Shown here piece by piece: positions 1 to 9,960 of a stretch of 64,000 nt of DNA. Position 1 is the first letter of the stretch, and every line of letters starts with the position of its first letter. The position numbers were made by a program, and so were the translations under genes. Source of the DNA: Platerodrilus igneus (taxonomy: Eukaryota; Arthropoda; Insecta; Coleoptera; Lycidae); contig JARFIW010001454.1 in NCBI GenBank assembly GCA_036346225.1, positions 62,001 through 126,000 of the forward strand, written 5' to 3'. The notes beneath the pieces were generated by a model. It ran no database searches, had not been told where the DNA came from, and saw only the letters and a program-made list of their open reading frames with translations.

Positions 1-339
1 ATATTTTAAACGTTATTGATATTTTTTTAAATGTATATACGTGTACTTGTATACTAACTGTCCACACCATTAAGTATTAATTTTAATTGCAATTGGTCAA
101 TTCTTATAAAAATTAAATTACTCTCTTAAATTATATACATCCACCGTATAATATTAATTTAATAATTTAATGTATTGCAAAAATTGAAAGCGATTATAGT
201 AACAGTATCTCGGTTATTATTGCCTGTTATCCATTTTAATTCAACTTTCTCAACTAAAAAATTAAGTTCTCTTAAATTAAAAAATTTACTAGTTCAGAAC
301 GCGTATGTGGTAAGCATTGAACACTTTAGTATCTATGCA
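1..339. other. AT-rich stretch without recognised feature
   Basis: No coding similarity, repeat end or RNA gene is visible. The broken edge of the minus-strand gypsy remnant lies somewhere near 340-400. Confidence 0.4.
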
Positions 340-1050
340 TGTACGTTACCGATTATGCTGACAAAAAAGCCAGCATACAACACACCGGGTATATGGTACC
401 AGGGTACGCCGCTGCATTTAGATCCGGATAGAGTGGCCAAGATGTCACCAATTCTGGGCAAAGAATTGCTGTCTTTCTGTGTGACATTGTTCTTCCATGT
501 CGGTGATAATTTGCTCGGTTTCTTTACGTTTTGCCAAAGGAAGCTGTCTGGGATGTTGTCTTATCGGCTGCGCAATTCCAGTATTGATCTTGTGTTGCAC
601 AACATTCGTCCTTCCTTTCTCACTATCATCCAGTGCAAACACACCTCGATATCGTCCGATCAGTTCTTTTACCTTGCTCAGTTGGTCGCCGTTTAATCTT
701 TGACACGAAGATATCAACATATTCAGCAATTTCTGTGAGCAACCGTTGGCTAGTTTGTCTTTTGTGTCGTCCACACAACGTTTAAAATGGCATACTGGAA
801 TGCAACTTCCCTCAATCATGTTTTTCTTCAGGGTCACCGTATGCGGACTAATGTTTAGCACCCTTACTGGTATCATATTTCTAAACTTTACCAGTGTTCT
901 TAAAATCTGTAATCCCTCCTGACCCATCCCCGATTCAGTTGCTTCCATCATGCATACTTGTCCTTCCCGGAGCGTACCATCCCGGCGTCCCATTACGATC
1001 ATTTCCGCCTTCTCGAGTATTTTCATATCACAAATTATTAGAACTTGCAT
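340..1050 (-). pseudogene. pol: gypsy-1 pol fragment: protease-RT linker and beginning of RT
   Basis: The first 201 codons read openly and include the conserved gypsy linker before RT, with motifs like IRQHPRQLPLAKR followed by a helix ending MEEQ. After MEEQ the frame shifts, and the next recognisable piece in another frame is SLPRIGDILATLSGSK, the region just before the first RT catalytic motif. About 30 residues normally found between these are missing. Beyond about position 380 similarity is lost, so RT palm, RNase H and integrase are absent. Broken copy of a replication polyprotein; family known, exact clade not determined. Confidence 0.75.
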
Positions 1051-1229
1051 CGTCTGCTTACTCGTCTCTTAAAATGGAATCATCATCATATCCGAAGCAC
1101 ATTTTCTTTCATGTTCACATGAAACCCATATTCTCTCGCGAGATCCATTACCAAGATAACGTCTTCCGTAATTTCAGCTATCAACACCCGATGGTTAATT
1201 AGTTTGTCTCCAATTCCCAACGTAACAGC

Positions 1230-1420
1230 AGTCTCTCCGTGAGTAAAAATTTACTCACCACTTGCCGTTCGAAGACATACTGATGCAGGTAGCACTTTTC
1301 CACGACCAACCAAATCTGCTGTCACAATAGTCCTTGTCGCTCCTGTATCCACGAGTAATCGGACAACCCTACCATTAATTCTACCATCAATATAAATGCT
1401 GTCCAGACTCTCCATCGACG
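1230..1420 (-). pseudogene. gypsy-1 aspartic protease fragment
   Basis: The minus-strand translation contains LLVDTGATRTIVTADLV, with the DTG catalytic motif of retropepsins (D-T/S-G). It is followed by a short beta-rich stretch as in gypsy proteases. It lies between the zinc knuckle and the pol linker, which is the expected place. The flanking reading frame is interrupted, so it is not part of an intact polyprotein. Confidence 0.75.
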
Positions 1421-1533
1421 ATGCAGCACGGATGATAATCTCCGGGCACTACGTTGTGCTGTCGACGTTCGACCCCTTACGTCAACTTGCTTTAGTTTTC
1501 CTGCTGCTCAACAGGTTGTTTTATTGGTTGAGT

Positions 1534-1575
1534 ACAGCGTCTCTGTATATGACCAACATTACCGCAGCTCCAGCA
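1534..1575 (-). pseudogene. gypsy-1 nucleocapsid CCHC zinc knuckle
   Basis: The minus-strand translation is CWSCGNVGHIQRRC, an exact C-X2-C-X4-H-X4-C zinc knuckle of retroelement nucleocapsid. It is in a different frame from the neighbouring open stretch and is separated from gag by the SINE, so it is a relic. Confidence 0.85.
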
Positions 1576-1604
1576 TCGCAAACCCTATCTTCGCTGTCGT
1601 CGTT

Positions 1605-1800
1605 TCTATCCGGCTCCGTGGCGTAGTTGGTATGTGTGTGACTACTACGCACAAGGTCCCGAGTTCGAATCCCAACACGGTCCGCTTGAAAAATGTTAGG
1701 CAAGCATTTTTCACAAAAATACACTCCTTGTTCGGATGATAGGTAAAATGGAGGTCCTGTGTGTGTGTTGTCACGCACGTTAAAGATCCCTACCTTGCTT
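1605..1800 (+). mobile_element. tRNA-derived SINE
   Basis: The 5' part looks like a degraded tRNA with an A-box-like GTGGCGTAGTTGGTAT and a B box GAGTTCGAATCCC about 40 bases later, the internal RNA polymerase III promoter layout. A non-tRNA body follows, ending near CACGTTAAAGATCCC. It interrupts the gypsy-1 gag-nucleocapsid region. I could not define target duplications or a clear tail, so both ends are approximate. Confidence 0.6.
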
Positions 1801-1997
1801 GGAACTGCAAGGGTTCGGCAAAATTCCAAATTTTCCAGGTAAAGAAAACTCGCTTCCTGGCCAATGTAGTACCTTCGGGGTGGAGTATTGGAAAATCACA
1901 CGTAAGGTCGACGTTTCTCCAGGCTTTCCGCAACACGTTTGATTATTTCTTCCATGCTGTTCTACAATTGACCAGGTTCTTCTAAGGCAGACCGAAC

Positions 1998-2894
1998 TTA
2001 CCCTGTGTGTTGTCTGCTTAGCTGCTTCAAATTCCAGCACATAAGCCTATCGTCATCTAACATTTTTGACCGTGCTAATCCTAGCGCTTTTTGTATTTCG
2101 CAATCTTTAACGCCATTCACAAATGTTTGAACAGTTAGTTGTTCGAGGAAGCTCTCTGGTGCCGTCGGGTATGCCAATCTAACTAATCTGGCAATGTCAG
2201 CTTCGAATTCTTGCAGGCTTTCATTTGTCTTTTGCGAGCGGTTTTTAACTTGTGCATGGTAAACCTGTTGAAGATGAGCGTCTCCATATCTCATGTCAAG
2301 CTTTGATGTTAAGAGGCCGTAATCATTCTGCTGGTGATCGGGAATCGTTTGCAAGATGTTAAGAGCTTTCCCCCGTAGGGCCACTATTAAGGAGATAGCT
2401 TTCCCTTTGTTGTACCAACCTTTGGCTATTGCAGCAGCATCAAATTGTTTCAAATATGTGAGCCAAGGTGTTTTACCATCGAACATGGGTGGTTTCACTT
2501 TAAATTTTAACGGTATTGACTTGCTTCCTTCCATGCTTTTTATTTCTGGAATGTTCTGATTTACAAGTTGGTTTGCTAATTCAAGTGACCGCGTTGTTAG
2601 TGAAATCATTCGTTCTTGCAACCTCATCACATCTTCTTCCATTGTTACCAATTTACTGTCCAACTCTTGCTCATCTGTTTTTACCTGTTCAGTGAAATCT
2701 TCCTTCAATACAATCGAGCTTTCCATTAATCTTTGTTCTAACGTGGCTGTATTTTCACTTAACTTTTCCATTTTCTCAGGATCTTCACTTAACTTTTCTT
2801 CCATACCGGATTTAAAATCTTTAAGAAAATTCATTAAAGTTTCTTTGTCCATTTTACTTTGGTTTCTTGTAACTGGCATATAGAAACTACTCAA
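1998..2894 (-). CDS. gag: gypsy-1 Gag-like protein (partial)
   Basis: A 298-residue open stretch. Residues about 1-115 are rich in E, K, L and M and look like a coiled coil. Residues about 130-290 resemble the retrotransposon Gag capsid domain of gypsy elements, including KPPMFDGKTPWLTYLKQF, ALRGKALNIL and LQEFEADIARLVRLAYP. Gag forms the virus-like particle. The start lies about 70 bases inside the presumed end of the 5' LTR, as expected. The frame ends before the zinc knuckle, where the SINE is inserted. A remnant rather than a working gene. Confidence 0.75.
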   Translation of the reverse strand: MSSFYMPVTRNQSKMDKETLMNFLKDFKSGMEEKLSEDPEKMEKLSENTATLEQRLMESSIVLKEDFTEQVKTDEQELDSKLVTMEEDVMRLQERMISLTTRSLELANQLVNQNIPEIKSMEGSKSIPLKFKVKPPMFDGKTPWLTYLKQFDAAAIAKGWYNKGKAISLIVALRGKALNILQTIPDHQQNDYGLLTSKLDMRYGDAHLQQVYHAQVKNRSQKTNESLQEFEADIARLVRLAYPTAPESFLEQLTVQTFVNGVKDCEIQKALGLARSKMLDDDRLMCWNLKQLSRQHTG

Positions 2895-2961
2895 ATGTCT
2901 TTAGACTTGTGTTTTTTTCATTTAAATTAATCACTATCCGCCCCACACAGCCTGACACCAG

Positions 2962-3215
2962 TGTAGCGGGCTACTATTAACGCGTTTCACTAATTTAAAA
3001 CAAGTAATAACAAAAGTCTTTATTACTCACTATTTACAAGTTTAATTAACAGTATATGCCCTATTTATATATGTTTTCAGTCCAATTAACATTAAGCACT
3101 ATCACAGTAATGCAATTAACAAGCACTAATATCTTCTTAAACTAAATTCTTAACCCTAAGTCTACTTAACAACGCTAACACTACTATAATTTATTTATTA
3201 CACTTTTGTCTATTT
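2962..3215 (-). repeat. gypsy-1 5' LTR, truncated by transposon insertion
   Basis: On the minus strand there is a TATA-like TATATAAATAGGGC (near 3066-3080), an AATAAA signal about 45 bases downstream, and an LTR-type end GCCCGCTACA at 2962, followed by CTGGTGTCAGGCTGTG and then gag. This is the U3-R-U5 order. The outer part is cut at 3215 by the DNA transposon. The sequence just beyond 5583 could be the missing U3 part, but I cannot prove it without a second LTR. Confidence 0.6.
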
Positions 3216-3252
3216 GGATGGTGTTCTGCAACAATGATCTAACCCACACTTG
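3216..3252 (+). repeat. left terminal inverted repeat of the DDE transposon
   Basis: Matches the complement of 5543-5579 with scattered differences, including the shared core GATCTAAcCCAC versus GGTCTAAACCAC. Confidence 0.7.
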
Positions 3253-3445
3253 GTTCACAATTGAGTTTTGTATAGAAAATTATTTATGAGTAGTAGTACT
3301 ACAATAAGCAAAAATGATTTAAACCACATTCAAGATTCTAGCGGCTTCTGTAAACCAATAACTGAACCACATTTTTCAAACGTATAATGATACAGAAATT
3401 TGCAACATTGATCTAAACCACTTTGAGGCATAGACCATTATTGCA
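3245..3445 (+). repeat. subterminal repeated motif of the DDE transposon
   Basis: A degenerate motif of the form GATYTAAACCACATTCAAG occurs about four times: near 3236 (GATCTAACCCACACTTG), 3317 (GATTTAAACCACATTCAAG), 3362 (CTGAACCACATTTTTCAA) and 3410 (GATCTAAACCACTTTGAG). Repeated subterminal sites of this kind often bind transposase; that role here is inference. Confidence 0.5.
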
Positions 3446-3639
3446 AAACTGACATTTTTAGTACATGGTTTGTTAAGCAAGCAAGACATGTGCATTGTAA
3501 GTTTCTGAGTTGTTACAGATAGCAATCAACACATTAAATATTTTAAAAATAAGCCTATTCTGCTACTACTTAAGGTATGTATGACATAAACCTAGCAATA
3601 AAAAGAGGTGTTATACAAAAAGTAAAGAGTCGAAAAGAA

Positions 3640-5131
3640 ACAAGTCAAGAATATATTCTATCAATAGCATTCAAGTTTGCAAAAACATGTTTCTAAACAC
3701 ACTGCAAATAAATGCCAATAGAGTTAAAGTGGCTCTGTGTAAATTAAAATGTAGTAGTGTACTGGATAAAAGAGGACGACGTAATGGCGGACAAAATGCG
3801 ATTAGCAAAAAACGAGTTGAAGAAATTAAGCAGTTATATACTTCATTTCCTAAATACGTGTCGCACTATTGTCGAAATCAAACAAACGCAAAGTTTTTAC
3901 ATCCAGATTTAAATTTGGCGAAAATGTATGAACTATATAAACAAAAAACAGATCAGCCTGTCAGTCTAACAAAATATAAGAATGTGTTTTATACTTGCTT
4001 CGATTTAAGATTTAAAACACCTCATAAAGACACCTGCTGGTTGTGTGATACATACACTGCTAAAGCCAGTTACGCACAAGGTATCGACATGGAAACCTTA
4101 AAACAATGTCATAAGACACCTCTTCAGATTGCTGAAGAATTACGCATGCAAATGACCTGAAAGCGGCACAAACAGATGAAACATTAGAGACATTGACATT
4201 CGATCTTCAAAAAACACACCCTATGCCAAAATTACCTACTGGAATTATTTATTACAAAAGGCAACTAAATTTATTCAATTTTGGCATTAACATTGGCAGT
4301 ACAGGTAAAGGCATTTTAATGCCTAGTTTGAATTTGAAGCAGGCAGAGGTACGCAAGAAGTTAGTTCTTGTTTGCGTAAATATGTAAATAAAAACATACA
4401 TGCTCCTGTTAAAAAACTTATTTTGTGGTCGGATTCCTGCGGCGGTCAGAATACAATAGCATCAAACATGTCTTGATGCTAATACATGTCTTGCAAAATC
4501 ATAATTCTATTGAAACAATATCATTAAATTTTTTGCTTTCTGGGCACAGTTTTTTGCCAAACGACTCGCATTTTGGAGAGGTTGAATGTGCTCTTAAATT
4601 GCAACAAAGATTGTACACAGACAATGACCATATCGAAATAATGAAGTCGTGTCGAAAAAAGAATAAATTTATTGTAAACCGCATTAAATCTAATGAAATG
4701 GTGTCGGTTAAGCTGTTGGAGAATTCAATAACAAATCGCAAATTTGATTTAATTACTAAAGATGGTATAAATTGGCTAAACACGCATACAATAACAATTA
4801 AAAAAGTGAGCCCACAATTTTATACATAAAGAATCATGTTACAGATCCCACCTTCTTCAAAGTTGACATAGAAAAAGGAGGAAAAGGAAAAAAATCTGTT
4901 TTGGGAAAAATAGAACTACCCCCTTTGTGGCCGGACGGTAAGAAAATCTCTGCGAAAAAGATCAAAGATCTCAAAGAAATATTAAACTTAATTCCAAAAG
5001 ATGCAAAGCTGTTTTATACTTTTTTAAAAGATATGCAATGTGAAAGCTTTCAAGAAGATCTGGAAGGGTTTGGACCTACTTTAGACTTTAATATTGATGA
5101 CGAGCTATTGGATTACCCAGCTAATAGTTAA
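3640..5131 (+). pseudogene. DDE-type transposase, frameshifted
   Basis: Four open pieces (3687-4160, 4193-4387, 4425-4829, 4901-5131) and the short joins between them read as one protein in changing frames. The N-terminal part has RVEEIKQLYTSFPKYVSHYC and a C-X2-C zinc-like pair. The catalytic part has FDLQKTHPMPKLP, then WSDSCGGQN (frame shared around 4420-4445), then SGHSFLPNDSHFGEVE. These fit the three acidic positions of a DDE nuclease (D, D, E). This family is widespread in insect genomes as uncharacterised proteins. At least three frameshifts are needed to read it through, so it is inactive. The superfamily name is uncertain. Confidence 0.7.
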
Positions 5132-5542
5132 AAATATTATGGTGCACTCAAAAAACGTTTCTGTACGCATGTAAAAGGTCGTTGTCCAAGTGATTGCTAA
5201 ACTAACTCAAGGTTAGAAGTCGCTCAGATAACAGAACCTTCACCAGTGCACATTAAACTTTTTTACGCGTAGGTGTGTCTTTTTGTAAAGAGTTGTTGCT
5301 AGTTTTGGGTATAGTCGAGTTTTGCAGAATGCTCATATATAAATCTTTCCAGTTTTACAACAACCGTCTATCCCCTTTTTTGTGTTTTTTGTACAAAAAT
5401 AAAGGTTGATTTATTGCTGATTAATAAACTTTTTGATTATATTCACTCATATTTAATAAAAAACACCAAACAAAAACCAATTTTAAGGAACTGTATCTTC
5501 TGTAGCACCCTATCACAATATGCTAATTTACTAGAAACTATA

Positions 5543-5579
5543 GATAAGTGGTTTAGACCAATGTTGAAGAACACCGTCC
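5543..5579 (-). repeat. right terminal inverted repeat of the DDE transposon
   Basis: Complementary to 3216-3252. The outer end at 5579 is followed by the ATTT target duplication. Confidence 0.7.
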
Positions 5580-5739
5580 ATTTATGTACAATTTGGCGGT
5601 ACAATATACACGTTCACATAACACAGCTTTATATTTACTATAGGACTTTCAACCATTTCGAATGGACCTGTACCTTGCCGAAGTTCTAAATTACTAGAAC
5701 AGGTGAAATGGCTTGCGTGTTCTAATGAGCTAAAAAGCC

Positions 5740-6060
5740 AAACTAAAGGTTTCAATCACAGTAGTAGGGTCGTTAGTGAGGAACCAGACTAAGACAGGTC
5801 CCCGAAAGAGGGCAGTGGCTCTTTCGGTACTTATATTGGCAGAGACCATAGGGGTCGGTATGGCAGTCTAAGACACACTACCGCGATGTGGAAGGCAACG
5901 AGAAACCACCACATTATCTCCCAAGTACACAGCATACTTAAATTGTAACAAACATGATGGCATTCTCTGGGGTAAAAGATTCCGGAGTTAAAATAGTCCC
6001 CATTCGGATCTCCGGGAGGGGACTACTTCGGAGGATGCGATCAGAAACTTAAAAATAAGA
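5740..6060 (+). other. 5' leader of the non-LTR element
   Basis: More GC-rich than its surroundings. It contains the blocks GTGGAAGGCAACGAGAAACC and CCCCATTCGGATCTCCGGGA, which I recognise as typical leader sequence of these elements in arthropod genomes. It runs directly into the endonuclease frame. Confidence 0.55.
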
Positions 6061-7025
6061 GTCGGGAACACTCCGCGAGTCGGAGTGTGGAATGTTAGAA
6101 GTATGAAGCAAGTAGGTAAGCTAAAAATCGAAACGAATAGGTTATCACTAGACATAGTAGGGATCAGCGAAGTTCGGTGGCCAGAGGCGGGAGATTTTTG
6201 GAGTGGAGACTTCAGGGTAATTCATACAGGAGCAGAGGAAGGAAATTTGGGTGTGGGGATAGTTATGCAGAAAAAGATAGGATACTGTGTAAAAAATTAC
6301 TTACAAAAGAACGAAAGAGTACTCATGGTTAGATTAGAATCTAAACCGGTAAACACAGTAATAATACAAGTATACATGTCCACCTCTAGCTACAGAGACG
6401 AAGAGATAAAAGCCATCTACAAAGATATCGAAGACATATTAAGATACGTAAAAGGACATGAAAATTTAATAATTACGAGGGATTTTAAAGCCGTGGTAGG
6501 TGAGGGTAGGGAAGGAGCGGTAGTAGGTTTATTTGGTTTAGGCACGAGAAACGACAGGGGAAATAGGCTGGTAGAATTTTGCGACAAGAACAATTTAATC
6601 ATCACAAACACATTATTTCAACATTATGCTAGAAGACGATTACGTGGAAGATGCCAGGAGATATAGGAAGATATCAAATAGACTACATTCTTGTTAGACA
6701 ACGGTTTAGGAATCAAGTAAAAGACTGTAGAAGCTACCTAGAAGCAGATATAGATACTGACCACAACATCGTAATTATGAAGGCCGCACTTAAATTTAAG
6801 AATGTGAAAAAAAGAAACGGAATAAGGCACTTGGACTTAAAGAAACTAAAAGATAAAGATATTCAAGAAAGATTCGAAAAAAAGTCAAATGAATTGCTGA
6901 AAGATATCCGGAAAATATCTGATACTAAAGAAGTAGAAACAGAATGGAATAACATTAAATACAGCCTAGACATTGCGGCCAGAGATATTCTGGGGTATAC
7001 ACAAAAAGAAAATAAGAAACCATGA
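6061..7025 (+). pseudogene. non-LTR element endonuclease domain
   Basis: An exonuclease-endonuclease-phosphatase (APE-like) domain in two overlapping frames, 6085-6666 and 6651-7025, joined by a frameshift near 6650. Visible blocks are WNVRSM at the start, GISEVRWPEAGDF with the catalytic glutamate region, IITRDFKAVVG (normally GDFNA), then RYQIDYILV and SYLEADIDTDHNIV with the final D-H pair. The enzyme nicks target DNA to prime reverse transcription. The change of G-D-F-N to R-D-F-K would damage the active site. Confidence 0.8.
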
Positions 7026-8346
7026 ATAACAAAGGATATCCTGAATTTAATAGAAGAAACACGAAAATACAAAAATAAATCAGACGAAACGGGAAATCAG
7101 AGATACAAAGCCATAAAATAGGAAATTATTCGAAAATGCAGGAAAGCTAAAGAACAATGGATTGATGAAAAGTGCAAAGAGGTACAAACGAAGATGGAAA
7201 TAGGAAAGCCAAACGAAGCATACAAAATAAATTAGAATGAATTTTAGGGATATAAAAATATATGGGACGCACAAGGAAACGCTATTATAGAAAACGTAGA
7301 GAAAGTGGGTAGATGGCAAGAATATATAGGGAATTTATATGCAGGAGAGGAACTAACTGCATTAGAACAGGAATCAGACATTGAAAATGATGACTTGGGT
7401 TATCCTATACTTTGAGATGAGTTTGAATTAGCATTAAAGAGTCTGAAAAATGGTAAGGCTCCGGGTACAGATAAGGTGCAAGCAGAAACTCTAAAAGCCG
7501 CTGGACAAGCAGTAACAGAACGTCTCTTCCAACTTGTAAGCTATATGTATGAGACAGGCGAGATACCCAAAGATTTCAAACGTTGCATCATAGTAACTAT
7601 ACCAAAAAAGAAAGGCTTCGATAGATGTAAAAATTTTCGAACAATAAGTTTGACAGCACACGTGTCAAAAATATTAACTAAAATTGTGCAAAGACGAATG
7701 GAAAAACGGGCGGAAGAAATACTAGGAGAAGACCAATTTGGGTTTAGGCGAAACAGGGGAACACGAGAGGCTATTTTAGCTCTAAGAGTGATAATGGAGA
7801 AAACAATAGAAAAAGAGAAAAGCGTGTATATAGGGTTTGTAGATCTGGTAAAAGCATTCGACAATGTAAAATGGAAAAAAAATGTTTGAAATACTCAAAA
7901 AGATTGGAATGAGTTATAGGGATAGACGAATAGTACATATCTTATACAAAGAGCAAACAGTAGTAATAGAATTAGAGCAGAAACGTAGAGAAGTAAACAT
8001 TAGGAAAGGGGTGAGACAGGGATGTGCCCTATCCCCATTAATTTTTAACTTGTACATAGAAGAGGCAATGAATACTGTCAAATGTAGGAAGACATTTGTA
8101 ATTACTATGCAGGGACAAAAAATTGATATGCTTAGATTTGCAGATGATATAGCGGTATTAACGTCTAGTAAGGAAGAATTAGAAGCTGCTCTTAATGAAA
8201 TGGAAACGGTTCTAACAGAGAGATACGGTATGAAAATTAACGTAACTAAAACTAATGTTCTAGTATACAAAGGTGGGGAAAATAAATCAAAAACAAGAAT
8301 ACAAGTATGTAACACGAACTTACAAGAGGTTAAGGAAGCCAAATAA
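7026..8346 (+). pseudogene. non-LTR element reverse transcriptase domain
   Basis: After several stops in 7026-7440, RT motifs follow: LKNGKAPGTDKVQAETLK, RCIIVTIPKKK, FRTISL, DQFGFRRNRGTREAI, FVDLVKAFD (motif A aspartates), then after a frameshift at about 7885, KGVRQGCALSPLIFNLYIE and LRFADDIAVL (the Y/F-x-D-D catalytic motif). The RT copies element RNA at the nicked target. The frame breaks at about 7885 and ends at 8346. Confidence 0.85.
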
Positions 8347-8891
8347 CGCAAGATGGGAAAAGCACAAAAGATATAAAACAAAGATTAGCACAAGGTCGTG
8401 CTACATTTAACAAGAAAAAGCAACTACTGTGCTCAAAGACCACAAACATAGAAACAAGGAAAAGATTGCTTAAAACATATGTGTGGAGCACAGCACTGTA
8501 CGGCTGTGAAGCCTGGAGAGTAGGAGAGCCGGACAAGAAAAAGCTAGAAGCCTTTGAAATGTGGTGCTACAGACGTATGATGAAGATATCATGGACAGAC
8601 AAAGTTAAGAACGAAGAGGTACTAAAATGGTAGGGGGAAGAAAGAAATATGTGGAAAACGGTAAAAAAGACGAGAGATAGGATGAAAGGCCACATACTAC
8701 GGCATGAGGGAATAGTGCAGAATATATTAGAAGCCAAGATAGGAAAAAAGAGAAGAAGAGGCAGACCTAGGTTAGACTACTGCACACAGATAGTAAAAGA
8801 AGTAGGCTGTAGGGGTTTCAGGGATATGTGTAGGCTAGCCCAGAATAGAAATCAAGGGAGGTACGCATCTAACCAATACCAAGATGGATAA
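8347..8891 (+). pseudogene. non-LTR element C-terminal region
   Basis: Frame-broken continuation of the RT protein. Recognisable blocks are YVWSTALYGCEAWR, FEMWCYRRMMKISWTDKVKN, then in the open piece 8649-8891 MKGHILRHEGIVQNILEAK and KKRRRGRPRLDY, ending RYASNQYQDG. This C-terminal order is typical of this element group. A TAG stop interrupts at about 8632. Confidence 0.8.
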
Positions 8892-8989
8892 ACTAATGAC
8901 GAAAAAATAACTGTGCTTAAACATGATGATTATTATAAGCAACTACAAGAATTGGTTGAGCAATATTCTCGAATAATGTTAGGTGTATG

Positions 8990-9290
8990 CAAGGATTTAC
9001 TGGAAAACCATTACTTCTTCAAATGTCTAAGTGTTGGGGGATCTTGGTAGCCACAGGTTGCTTAACCCCCTTCACTGAATCTCGCTGAAATAGGGCATAA
9101 AATTAGAAAACAATAGAAGGGGAACAAGCTGTATACACATGTTGTGTGAGGATTTCAGAGAACTATGTAGGCTAGCTCAGAATATAAATAAGTGCAGGTA
9201 CGTGTCCAACCAGTTTTGAGACGGAAAACTTAAAGACGAAAAAATAAGCGCAGATAAATCTGATGATTAGTATAAACAACTAGTTCTTGG
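8990..9290 (+). mobile_element. second 3'-end fragment of the same non-LTR family
   Basis: Contains a short decayed copy of the last codons (GATTTCAGAGAACTATGTAG ... CCAACCAGTT) and a 3' tail much like 8880-8990. It is preceded by a block, 9028-9125, that recurs at 9366-9464. Confidence 0.6.
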
Positions 9291-9960
9291 TTGCGAAATA
9301 TCTGTAACTAATGATGACTGTGCGAAAAGATATATTGGAGAATATATTAAATCGGTAAATGGTTAAGTGTTGCAGGAACTTGGCAGCCACAGGCTGCTTA
9401 TCTCCCTTCACAACCACTGAAGGTCGGAGAAATAGGGTATATAATTGTAAAACAATAGAAGGTGACCAAACTACATCTAACAAGAAAGAACAGCACCTAT
9501 GAGGAAAGACAACAAACATAGAACAAGAAGAAAATTGTTGAAAGCATATGTGTGGAGCACAGCACAGTATGCCTATGAAATACGGGCAGTCTGAAACGCA
9601 GACAGAAAAACGGTAGCAGCCTTTTGAAATGCTGTGCTTCAGATGTATGAGGACGATAGCATGGACAGACAAAAATAATAACAAATAGGTTATAGAAATA
9701 GTAGGGGAACAAGGATATCTGGGGAAAAAGATAAGAGAAATAGAAGGGCAGAATACGTTGTAAGTAATTTTTGGGGAATAGTATGAGATATATTACAAGC
9801 AGAGATAGGAAAAAAGAGGTAGATGTAGACCTAGATCAGATAGTTATAGATGCAGACTGTGGAAATTTCAGGGAAAGCTGTAGGTTAGTTTAGAATAGGA
9901 AACAAGGATGGTACGCGACTAACCAGCTCCAGGACTGAAGACCTAATGATGATGTCTTTT
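9291..9960 (+). mobile_element. third 3'-end fragment of the same non-LTR family
   Basis: Positions 9470-9940 repeat, with many changes, the sequence of 8400-8890 (codons around YVWSTA to the C-terminus). They are preceded by the roughly 100-base block shared with 9028-9125. The end carries GATGATG, like the tail of the main copy. Confidence 0.65.

Larger units (their letters stand above)
340..3215 (-). mobile_element. Ty3/gypsy retrotransposon remnant (gypsy-1)
   Basis: Read on the minus strand, the order is 5' LTR, gag, CCHC zinc knuckle, aspartic protease, protease-RT linker and the start of RT, after which the element breaks off. This is the normal gag-pol order of Ty3/gypsy elements. 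A tRNA-derived SINE sits between gag and the zinc knuckle, and the DNA transposon starting at 3216 has cut into the LTR. No 3' LTR is present. Confidence 0.8.
3216..5579 (+). mobile_element. DDE-type DNA transposon with 4-bp target duplication
   Basis: The left end reads GGATGGTGTTCTGCAAC and the complement of the right end GGACGGTGTTCTTCAAC, so about 37 bases are inverted-repeated with mismatches. ATTT flanks both sides (3212-3215 and 5580-5583), giving a 4-bp target duplication. Inside is a single broken transposase gene. A 4-bp duplication is known for Sola elements, but I assign no superfamily from this alone. It is inserted in the gypsy-1 LTR. Confidence 0.75.
5700..8990 (+). mobile_element. 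non-LTR retrotransposon (RTE/CFDP2-like), decayed
   Basis: The 5' leader, apurinic-type endonuclease, reverse transcriptase and C-terminal region follow one another on the plus strand. The protein resembles the element often annotated in arthropods as craniofacial development protein 2-like or endonuclease-reverse transcriptase, which I associate with RTE-type elements. The start is approximate and no target duplication was found. Many stops and frameshifts make it inactive. Confidence 0.8.

Noticed and set aside
175..696. Plus-strand ORF of 173 residues
   Set aside because: It lies antisense over the gypsy-1 pol fragment, whose minus-strand reading has clear retroelement motifs.
1630..1680. 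Functional tRNA gene
   Set aside because: The B box is good but the stems do not close into a clean cloverleaf, and a SINE body follows directly.
2962..3303. gypsy-1 LTR extended to 3303 (TGTAG...CTACA ends)
   Set aside because: The attractive inverted ends overlap the transposon's left terminal repeat, whose ATTT duplication and matching right end at 5579 are better supported.
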